Source of the DNA: Opitutia bacterium
GTDB lineage: Bacteria > Verrucomicrobiota > Verrucomicrobiia > Opitutales > Opitutaceae
Length of the DNA: 54,731 nucleotides
Assembly (NCBI GenBank): GCA_947474365.1
Contig: CANJIU010000064.1
Span: 1 to 54,731 of the forward strand
Direction of reading: 5' to 3'
Each line of letters opens with the position of its first letter. Within the stretch, counting starts at the first letter, position 1. The notes below the pieces were generated by a model, which was not told where the DNA came from, ran no database searches, and was given only the letters and a program-made list of their open reading frames with translations. Made by a program: the position numbers and the translations under genes. Shown in pieces: positions 23,123 to 29,839 of the stretch.

Positions 23123-24264
23123 GCCCTTCCCCAATCACGCCTCCGGCCGAAATTTCCGCCAGGTATATCATGATCGGCGGATTCCTCGGTGCCGGGAAAA
23201 CGACCGCCGTCGCCCGGTTAGCTGCGGCGTTGCAGGCCCGGGGACTTCGGGCGGGGCTTATTACGAACGATCAGGGCAGCGGCCTCGTCGACACGACGGT
23301 GCTGCGGGCGCGGGGATTTGCGACCGAGGAGATTCCCGGCGGGTGTTTTTGCTGCCGGTTCAATTCGCTGGTGGACGCCGCCGGCAAACTGACCACCGCG
23401 ACCCGGCCCGATGTATTCATCGCCGAGCCGGTGGGGAGCTGCACCGATCTCGTGGCGACGGTCACCTATCCCCTGCGTCGCATTTACGGCGACCGGTTCA
23501 CCATCGCTCCGCTGAGCGTGCTCGTCGATCCCCAGCGCGCGCTGCGGGTCTTCGGATTTGGCGAAGGGCGGGCCTTTTCGGACAAGGTGCTCTATATCTA
23601 CCGCAAGCAACTCGAAGAGGCTGACCTCGTCATTATCAATAAGTGCGAGACCGTCAGCGCGGCCGACCTCGCAAGGCTGAGGGATGCGTTGTCGCGGGAA
23701 TTTCCACACGCCGAGATTCTGAACGCTTCCGCTCGCAACGGCGACGGACTCGAAGAGTGGTTCGGGCGGTTGCTGTCCCACGAGCAGGTCGCGCGCAAGG
23801 CGATGGAGGTGGACTATGAGGTCTACGCCGACGGCGAGGCGCGACTGGGCTGGCTCAATGCGACCGTCCAACTCGGCGCCGCGGTTGAATTCGACGCCAA
23901 CGCCGTGCTGGAGCATCTGGCCCGTGGCATCCAGCAACGCCTCGATGCCGCCGGCGGCGAAGTGGCCCACTTGAAGATGACCTTCAGCCCGGACGGGGGC
24001 CTGAACGATCTCGCCGCCGTGAATCTGGTGCGCAGCGACTTCGTGCCGGAGCTGTCATTACGACTCGACCAGCGCTGCGGCGCCGGCCAGCTGATCCTCA
24101 ATCTGCGCGCCGAGGCAGCGCCAGACGCGCTCAAGGCCGCAGTCGAGATGTCACTCGCGGCGCTGCCAGTGCAGTTTTCCGGCCTAAGAGCTGGGCTCGA
24201 ACATCTCGAACATTTCCGTCCCGGTAAACCGCAGCCGACCCATCGGCTGCTCAGTCCGGCCTAA
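23119..24264 (+). CDS. CobW/HypB-family GTPase (metal or cofactor chaperone)
   Basis: A 381-residue P-loop GTPase of the COG0523/CobW branch, which delivers metals or helps cofactor insertion with GTP hydrolysis. G1 is GGFLGAGKTT (about 19-28), the Cys metal motif is GGCFCC (C76, C78, C79, the CxCC hallmark), the Walker B region lies near DVFIAEPVGSC, and the specificity motif is IINKCE in place of NKxD. Unlike most CobW proteins, the C-terminal part (about 230-381) does not read as an obvious CobW_C domain. It is coupled to the GcvH-like gene by a 4-base overlap, so it may act on that carrier or load metal into the Fe-S partners downstream. It is not beside hydrogenase or urease genes. Confidence 0.85.
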   Translation: MSPSPITPPAEISARYIMIGGFLGAGKTTAVARLAAALQARGLRAGLITNDQGSGLVDTTVLRARGFATEEIPGGCFCCRFNSLVDAAGKLTTATRPDVFIAEPVGSCTDLVATVTYPLRRIYGDRFTIAPLSVLVDPQRALRVFGFGEGRAFSDKVLYIYRKQLEEADLVIINKCETVSAADLARLRDALSREFPHAEILNASARNGDGLEEWFGRLLSHEQVARKAMEVDYEVYADGEARLGWLNATVQLGAAVEFDANAVLEHLARGIQQRLDAAGGEVAHLKMTFSPDGGLNDLAAVNLVRSDFVPELSLRLDQRCGAGQLILNLRAEAAPDALKAAVEMSLAALPVQFSGLRAGLEHLEHFRPGKPQPTHRLLSPA

Positions 24265-24284
24265 GGTCCGAAACCCGCCCATTG

Positions 24285-24701
24285 ATGACGCCCAAGCCCG
24301 CCGGGATCCTCTATTGCAATTGCACCTATGCGCAGGTCATCGACCCGGCGGTGAAAGCGGCCGTGTTGCGGCAACTGTGCGACTCAGGGCGCTCGTTTGA
24401 AGCCGTGGCGGATCTCTGCGAAATGTCGGCCCGAAAGGATCCCGCGTTGAAGCGCCTCGCCGCCGGCGGCGAAGTGAAGATCGCCGCGTGTTACCCCCGC
24501 GCGGTGAAATGGTTGTTTGCCTCCGCCGGGGCACCGCTCGACGCGGCGCAGACGGAGGTTTTGAACATGCGCGAGCAGTCCGCGGCCACGGTCGGCGAGC
24601 GACTTCACGCCGACGGCATTCTACCAAACCTGCCGGCCGGAAAGGCCACACCTGTAACGCCTGCGAGTGCTGCAACGTTTACTGCGGCGCCTTCGTCATA
24701 A
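24285..24701 (+). CDS. HdrA N-terminal-domain-like protein, stand-alone
   Basis: A 138-residue protein resembling the first domain of heterodisulfide reductase subunit A. GILYCNC (C11, C13) matches the 'GVFICHCG' start of HdrA. KIAACYPRAVKWLF matches 'VVASCTPRTHEPLF', and VLNMREQS matches 'ANIREQC'. The flavin and ferredoxin parts of HdrA are absent, but a separate 2x[4Fe-4S] protein is encoded immediately downstream. The start is the ATG at 24285; a TTG just before it is in frame. The last 20 residues are a P/A/T-rich tail. The other forward frame over the same bases reads a cysteine-dense run, which raises the possibility of a frameshift (see findings). In the family this domain helps bind an unusual Fe-S cluster. 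I am fairly sure of the similarity and unsure of the role. Confidence 0.6.
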   Translation: MTPKPAGILYCNCTYAQVIDPAVKAAVLRQLCDSGRSFEAVADLCEMSARKDPALKRLAAGGEVKIAACYPRAVKWLFASAGAPLDAAQTEVLNMREQSAATVGERLHADGILPNLPAGKATPVTPASAATFTAAPSS

Positions 24702-24718
24702 CGCCACCCACTCTTTCC

Positions 24719-25567
24719 ATGTCGTTGCGCGATCAAACCTATCTCCGCGTTGTCCTCTACGAAGGTACCGATGCCCAACCGCTCGACGGCGAACAACGCT
24801 TTCAGACCGTTTCACGCCTGCTTGGCCAGGGGTTCGCCCTGACCCGTGTGGGTGCTGAGGGCCGCACCGCACCCTCCGATGGTGTACCGGCGCTCGTGCT
24901 CGGACGTTTCGACGACGGGCTGGAGCAGATTGACGCGGAAGCCACGAGCGGCCGCGTGCGTTTTGCCAATGTCACCGGATTTACGGACGAGCAGATTGTC
25001 GGCGCCGTCGAATCAGTGCGGGCTGAAAAACAGGCCGTCCAGCACGGCGGATGGAAACCCTGGTTTCCGGTCATCGACTACGACCGCTGCACGAATTGCA
25101 TGCAGTGCCTGAGCTTCTGTCTCTTTGGCGTCTACGGCGCCGATCACGAAGGCCACATTCAGGTGCAGAACCAGGACAACTGCAAAACGAATTGCCCCGC
25201 CTGCTCTCGTGTGTGTCCGGAGGCGGCGATCATGTTCCCGAAGTACAAGGCAGGCCCGATCAACGGCGACGTGGTGAAGGACGAGGACCTGCAGCGGGAG
25301 AAAATGAAGGTCGACATCTCGGCCCTGCTGGGTGGCGACATCTACTCGATGCTCCGCGTCCGCAGCGAACGGGCCCAGTCGCGTTTTTCGAAGGAACGCG
25401 ATTCCGGCAAGGCGCTCAACGAGCGCCAGAAATGCCTCACGAAACTGGCCCAGGCCGGCGACATTCCGCCCGAAGTACTCATGAGCCTGCCGAGCCCGGA
25501 AGAAATCCAGCGTCGCGCCATCGAGGCGAAGGCCAAGGCGGAGGCGGCCCTGGCCGCCCAACGATAA
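24719..25567 (+). CDS. 2x[4Fe-4S] ferredoxin-like protein
   Basis: A 282-residue electron carrier or cluster protein. The central domain has two four-cysteine sets: C124-C127-C130-C134 in DRCTNCMQCLSFC and C155-C159-C162-C166 in NCKTNCPACSRVC followed by PEAAI. The second set has three residues between its first two cysteines instead of two. Residues 1-110 form an alpha/beta region (RVVLYEGTDAQPLDGEQRF) without a family I can name. The C-terminal third is long, charged and probably helical (RRAIEAKAKAEAALAAQR). The ATG at 24719 is chosen since the frame upstream looks non-coding, apart from the cysteine-rich run noted elsewhere. It lies 17 bases after the HdrA-like gene and 2 bases before the radical SAM gene, inside one operon. 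Likely partner: electron supply to the radical SAM enzyme or the HdrA-like protein. Confidence 0.82.
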   Translation: MSLRDQTYLRVVLYEGTDAQPLDGEQRFQTVSRLLGQGFALTRVGAEGRTAPSDGVPALVLGRFDDGLEQIDAEATSGRVRFANVTGFTDEQIVGAVESVRAEKQAVQHGGWKPWFPVIDYDRCTNCMQCLSFCLFGVYGADHEGHIQVQNQDNCKTNCPACSRVCPEAAIMFPKYKAGPINGDVVKDEDLQREKMKVDISALLGGDIYSMLRVRSERAQSRFSKERDSGKALNERQKCLTKLAQAGDIPPEVLMSLPSPEEIQRRAIEAKAKAEAALAAQR

Positions 25568-25569
25568 TC

Positions 25570-26868
25570 ATGCTGCCGTCGCTCGCGTTCCGCACCCTTC
25601 GCTCCGCCAACGCCCGGTGTGTCTGGAAGTTTGCCTGGAATTTCGGCTTCAAGGGTATGTTGTCCGTCGAGCGGTTCAAGCGCCGGATCAAGCGGGGCGA
25701 GTTCTTCCCGCCCTTCCTCTATCTCTCGATCATCAACACGTGCAACCTGCGCTGCCAGGGCTGCTGGGTGGACGTGGAGGCGAAGGACGCGATCAATCTG
25801 GAGGCGCTCAACCGCACCATCATCGACGCGAAGCGTCATGGGAATTCGTTTTTCGGCATCCTCGGCGGCGAGCCGTTCATGCATCCCAAGCTGCTCGACC
25901 TGCTGGCCGCGCACCCGGATTGCTACTTTCAGATTTTCACGAACGGCCAGCTCATCACTGAAAAAGCGGCGGCCCGGATGCGCGAGATCGGCAACTGCAC
26001 TCCTCTGATCTCCATTGAGGGCCGCGAGATCGTGAGCGACGAGCGCCGGGGAAAGAAGGACGTCTACGCCCGTACGCTGCGTGGACTCGACCACTGTCTC
26101 AAGGCGGGGCTTCTCACCGGAGTGGCCACCAGCGTCTGCAAAACCAACATCGATGAATTGCTGACCGAGGCGTGGTTGCAGGAGCTAATCGACCGCGGCG
26201 TGCACTACGCGTGGTATCACGGCTACCGGCCCGTCGGACCGAAGCCGAACTTCGACCTTTCCCTGACCCCGGCACAGCTGGTGCGGGTCCGTCGCTTCGT
26301 GACCGAGGCGCGGGCAAAAATGCCCATCGCGATCGTCGACGCGTATTACGATCACGACGGCAAGGCGCTCTGCCCGATGTCCACCGGCGTCAGCCACCAC
26401 ATCGGTCCCAAGGGCGACATCGAACCGTGCCCGATCATCCAGTTTGCAGTGGAAGACATCCACGACCCACGCGGGATTTTTGAGACGATGAAGAGCAGTG
26501 CGTTCCTGAAGGATTTCCGTGAGCTGAGCGCCCATCACACCCGCGGTTGCGTCGTGCTGGAGCGCCCCGATTTGGTAAAGGAGATCGTGCAGAAACACGG
26601 AGCTCGCGACACCACGGTGCGTGGCACGGCGATGGCGGAGTTGGATGCGATGACCCCACGTTTCAGTCAGTGGCTGCCCGGCGAAGAGGTGCCGGAAAAA
26701 CACTGGATGTATCGGCTCGCAAAAAAATATTGGTTCTATGATTTCAATGCCTACCGCGGAGTAGCCCACGACGCCGCCGGCAAGGCCCGCTTGCTCGGCA
26801 CGGCGCTCGCTACTACTCCTCCCACTCCCAAGCCCGCCCCCACCGCGGTGCAACCGGTGTTGAATTAA
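25570..26868 (+). CDS. radical SAM enzyme with C-terminal extension
   Basis: A 432-residue S-adenosylmethionine radical enzyme. The cluster motif CxxxCxxC is NTCNLRCQGCWVDV (C58, C62, C65). GILGGEPFMHP supplies the GGE SAM-binding motif, and the barrel continues through QIFTNGQLIT and SIEGRE. A second cysteine region around ALCPMSTGVSHHIGPKGDIE and PCPII looks like a SPASM-type or auxiliary-cluster segment. The N-terminal 30 residues (FAWNFGFKGMLSVERFKRRIKRG) resemble the membrane-apposed start of HpnH-like lipid enzymes, but overall length and tail differ from HpnH. The tail is P/T-rich. It sits directly between the ferredoxin and the isoprenyl synthase fusion, so modification of an isoprenoid or a carrier-bound substrate is the best inference. 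Confidence 0.87.
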   Translation: MLPSLAFRTLRSANARCVWKFAWNFGFKGMLSVERFKRRIKRGEFFPPFLYLSIINTCNLRCQGCWVDVEAKDAINLEALNRTIIDAKRHGNSFFGILGGEPFMHPKLLDLLAAHPDCYFQIFTNGQLITEKAAARMREIGNCTPLISIEGREIVSDERRGKKDVYARTLRGLDHCLKAGLLTGVATSVCKTNIDELLTEAWLQELIDRGVHYAWYHGYRPVGPKPNFDLSLTPAQLVRVRRFVTEARAKMPIAIVDAYYDHDGKALCPMSTGVSHHIGPKGDIEPCPIIQFAVEDIHDPRGIFETMKSSAFLKDFRELSAHHTRGCVVLERPDLVKEIVQKHGARDTTVRGTAMAELDAMTPRFSQWLPGEEVPEKHWMYRLAKKYWFYDFNAYRGVAHDAAGKARLLGTALATTPPTPKPAPTAVQPVLN

Positions 26869-26890
26869 TCCTCCCTTCCCCTCACACCCA

Positions 26891-28657
26891 ATGAGCGTGT
26901 CCTCCCTTCCCCTCCCTCTCGCCGGCAATATCGATTCACTCGTGGTGCCGCGCCACGCCGTGCAGCAGCGGTTCCGCACGCCAAAGAAGAATATCCCGCA
27001 GACCGCGTTCGAACGCACGCGGGTCCTGCACGCGGTGCGCGATTACGTCGCCGAGCACAATCCGGTGCCGCCGGTGCCGATGACGCAGCTGAAGGAACAC
27101 GCCGATGTGCTCATCACCCAACTGCGGCTCGACCCCATCTACCGCGATTACGTCGGAGTGCTGTTAAGCAACGAAATGTGGCGTGAGTCGCTCGCCACCG
27201 TGCCCTTTGAACGCCGGCTGCTGCTTCTGCCCAAGTGCATGCGTGTCGAAGCGAAGTGTCCGGCCCCTTTCGATGAATTCGGCCTGCTCTGCAAACAATG
27301 CGGCCTGTGCACGATTCAGGACCTCACAGCCGAGGCCGAACGCCTAGGTTATGCGGTCCTTGTCGCCGAGGGCAGCGCGATCGTGATGTCGATCATCCAG
27401 ACGGGAAAGATCGACGCCATCGTCGGCGTCAGCTGCCTCAGCGTGCTCGAGCAGGCGTTCCCCTATATGGAAGCGGCGGCGATCCCGGGAGTGGCGATTC
27501 CGCTGCTACAGGACGATTGCATCGACACGACAGTCGACCTCGATTGGGTCTGGGAATACATCCATCTCACGAGCGAGGACAAGACGCGCCGCCTCGATTT
27601 GGGAGCGTTACGTGACGAGGTGGATTTCTGGTTCGCGCCCGGCTCCCTTGAGTTGATCATGGGCAAATCGGAAGGCGAGACCGAGCGCATCGGGCGCGAG
27701 TGGCTCGGCCGGGCCGGAAAACGGTGGCGTCCGTTTCTGACCGTGGCGACGTTTCAAGCGATGCACCGCGGCAACAGCACGATGTTGCCCGAGGATCTCC
27801 GCAAGGTCGCGGTCGCGGTCGAGTGCTTCCACAAGGCCTCGCTCATCCACGACGATATCGAGGACAACGACTCCGTGCGTTACGGGGAAAAGACGCTCCA
27901 CGAGCAATATGGTGTCGCCGTCGCGCTCAACGTCGGGGACCTGCTCATCGGCGAAGGGTACCGATTGCTGGCCTCCTGCCGCGTCTCCGCCGAACAAAAG
28001 GTAGTCATGTTGCGGGTGGCCGCCGAGGGGCAGCGCCAGCTCTGCCAGGGACAGGGCGCCGAACTGTGCTGGGCGCGTCAGCCCAAGCCGCTGAAAGCCA
28101 CCGAAGTCCTCGACATATTCCGTCGCAAGACGGCGCCGGCCTTCGAAGTGGCCCTGCGGATGGGGGCGATCTACGCCGGTCTTGAGAGCTACGAGGAAGT
28201 CTCTGACGTCATCGGCACCTATAGTGAAGCGCTTGGCATCGCCTACCAGATTCGCGACGACCTCAGCGACCTCGGATTCGGCGGGGACACCAACGACATC
28301 GCCGCCATGCGCCCGAACCTGCTGTTGGCCATCGCTCACGAAAAGGCCAAGGGAGCGCAAAAGGAATTGCTCGCTTCGATTTGGCGGCGCGTCTGGCCGG
28401 CAGGCGTGACGGCTGAGCAGGTCGAGGCTCTCTACGCGGAACTGGGAGCGACCGAACGCGCCGACGTGTTGCTCGGCACCTACAAGGAGGAGGCGATCCG
28501 ATCCCTCCATGAAGTACAGGATCCCAACTTGAAGGGCCTGCTCCGGCGCACGATTGGGAAAATCTTCAACGACGTCGAAATCAAGGGCTGGTGCAAGGAG
28601 CACGAGCAGGTCAATCTGACCCAGCTTGCGCAGACGCCCGCGTTGGTAACGGCTTGA
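26891..28657 (+). CDS. DUF116 - isoprenyl diphosphate synthase fusion
   Basis: A 588-residue two-domain protein. Residues about 90-240 form a DUF116-like domain with LLLLPKCMR (C116), C123 and CKQCGLC (C134, C137, C140), then VAEGSAIVMSIIQTGKIDAI; these cysteines suggest metal or Fe-S binding. Residues about 255-560 are a trans-isoprenyl diphosphate synthase. GKRWRPFL is the start of region I, the first aspartate-rich motif is HDDIEDND (D321, D322, D325) and the second is RDDLSDLGFGGD (D456, D457, D460). The synthase half condenses isopentenyl diphosphate with allylic diphosphates; chain length cannot be read with confidence. Joining DUF116 to such a synthase is unusual. It starts 22 bases after the radical SAM gene and overlaps the next gene by 4 bases, so both domains should act in the same pathway. 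Confidence 0.9.
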   Translation: MSVSSLPLPLAGNIDSLVVPRHAVQQRFRTPKKNIPQTAFERTRVLHAVRDYVAEHNPVPPVPMTQLKEHADVLITQLRLDPIYRDYVGVLLSNEMWRESLATVPFERRLLLLPKCMRVEAKCPAPFDEFGLLCKQCGLCTIQDLTAEAERLGYAVLVAEGSAIVMSIIQTGKIDAIVGVSCLSVLEQAFPYMEAAAIPGVAIPLLQDDCIDTTVDLDWVWEYIHLTSEDKTRRLDLGALRDEVDFWFAPGSLELIMGKSEGETERIGREWLGRAGKRWRPFLTVATFQAMHRGNSTMLPEDLRKVAVAVECFHKASLIHDDIEDNDSVRYGEKTLHEQYGVAVALNVGDLLIGEGYRLLASCRVSAEQKVVMLRVAAEGQRQLCQGQGAELCWARQPKPLKATEVLDIFRRKTAPAFEVALRMGAIYAGLESYEEVSDVIGTYSEALGIAYQIRDDLSDLGFGGDTNDIAAMRPNLLLAIAHEKAKGAQKELLASIWRRVWPAGVTAEQVEALYAELGATERADVLLGTYKEEAIRSLHEVQDPNLKGLLRRTIGKIFNDVEIKGWCKEHEQVNLTQLAQTPALVTA

Positions 28658-29541
28658 GTCTTCGTCTTCAGCTGTTGCAGGTCGCACGACTGTCGCCGCG
28701 TTTGTTGGGCGACTCGACCGACTTGGTCCGCGAGTTTTTCCAGCGTCAGATCACGGCCGAGGGCGGCGGGCGCAACCGGGACGGCCGGCCAGATCTGTAC
28801 TACACGATCTTCTCGCTGGCCGGAATGCAGGCGCTCGATGTTCCCGTACCCGCCGAGCAGGTCGAACGGTACCTGCGGACCTTTGGGGACGGCGACGGCC
28901 TGGATTTCGTCCATGTGTCCTCGCTTGCCCGCTGCTGGGCCAGCCTCGGAACCTCCCGGATGCCCGACGGCCTCGACACCGCCCTGTTGAACCGGGTGGA
29001 ATCCTTTCGCACCGCTGATGGTGGCTACGAAGGCAATCGACAGGCGTCATACGGCACCGCCTATGGGGCGTTCGTCGCACTGGGAGCATATCAAGACCTG
29101 GGGAAAACCCCACCGAACCTACTTAAACTCATCCAGGCGCTAAAACGGCTGGAGTCTCAGGACGGCGCCTGGAGCAACATTCCGGGCGCAAAAACGGGCG
29201 CGCTCAACGCCACGGCCGGGGCAGTCACGATGATTCGGCACCTCGGATTTCCCGTCAATGCCGCGGTCGGCGACTGGATTTTCGCCCAAGCACATTCCCA
29301 AGGCGGCTTCCTCGCCGTCCCTGGAGCCCCCCTGCCCGATTTGCTTTCAACGGCAACCGCGTTGCACGCCCTGGCGGCCCTGGAACGTCGCCTGCCGAGC
29401 GGGATTCACGAACGATGCATGGATTTCATGGATTCGCTCTGGACCGCGGAGGGAGGCTTCCACGGCCACTGGGCCGACGAATTTGTCGATGCCGAATACA
29501 CCTATTACGGGCTGCTCGCATTGGGCCATCTTTCCCTCTGA
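28654..29541 (+). CDS. prenyltransferase/cyclase-like alpha-barrel protein
   Basis: A 295-residue repeat protein of the protein-prenyltransferase beta subunit / terpene cyclase alpha-alpha barrel superfamily. Repeats include FRTADGGYEGNRQASYGTAY, LESQDGAWSNIPG, GGFLAVPG and TAEGGFHGHWADE, ending DAEYTYYGLLALGHL. In true protein prenyltransferases a zinc site is formed by Asp-x-Cys and a later His. Here the corresponding places appear to read PDLLSTA and DAEYTYY, without Cys or His, so zinc catalysis is doubtful. The class II DxDD acid motif is also not evident. The start is a TTG at 28654 whose last bases overlap the preceding TGA (TTGA), mirroring the ATGA/GTGA couplings elsewhere. It could be a non-catalytic partner of the cyclase at 19.5 kb or a distinct cyclase. 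Confidence 0.78.
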   Translation: MSLRLQLLQVARLSPRLLGDSTDLVREFFQRQITAEGGGRNRDGRPDLYYTIFSLAGMQALDVPVPAEQVERYLRTFGDGDGLDFVHVSSLARCWASLGTSRMPDGLDTALLNRVESFRTADGGYEGNRQASYGTAYGAFVALGAYQDLGKTPPNLLKLIQALKRLESQDGAWSNIPGAKTGALNATAGAVTMIRHLGFPVNAAVGDWIFAQAHSQGGFLAVPGAPLPDLLSTATALHALAALERRLPSGIHERCMDFMDSLWTAEGGFHGHWADEFVDAEYTYYGLLALGHLSL

Positions 29542-29839
29542 ACCGATGCGACGTGCGGCTTCGGTCGCCGGGCGATGGATAACCGCCTTGCCCGAACCAT
29601 CGGAAATTCGTCGGTCGCGCGAATCTTTCCACCACCGCGAAACGTCTAATTACCACTGCTCCCGACTCCATATTGGATGACAATTTCTTCCCTAAAAACG
29701 CACAAGAGACTTGTCCTCCCCGGGTCGGCGCGATGCGATATCCTGCCATGTAGAAGCACTTGAGTGCTGTTTTGCTTCCCTAGTGTCGTCGCTCCATACT
29801 GATTTTTCTCCCGCTCCTCTTTTAAAACCTTTCGGTCCC
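29542..29839 (+). promoter_or_regulatory. intergenic region before the PQQ-propeller pair
   Basis: About 300 bases with lower GC than the surrounding genes, as expected of a promoter region. A small dyad GCACT-TG-AGTGC lies at 29756-29767. No terminator hairpin was seen after the preceding operon and no RNA gene was recognised. No Shine-Dalgarno precedes the ATG at 29840. Confidence 0.35.

Noticed and set aside
25570..26868. HpnH (adenosylhopene synthase)
   Set aside because: The N-terminus is HpnH-like, but length (432 versus about 330-380), the second cysteine region and the absence of other hpn genes argue against naming it HpnH.
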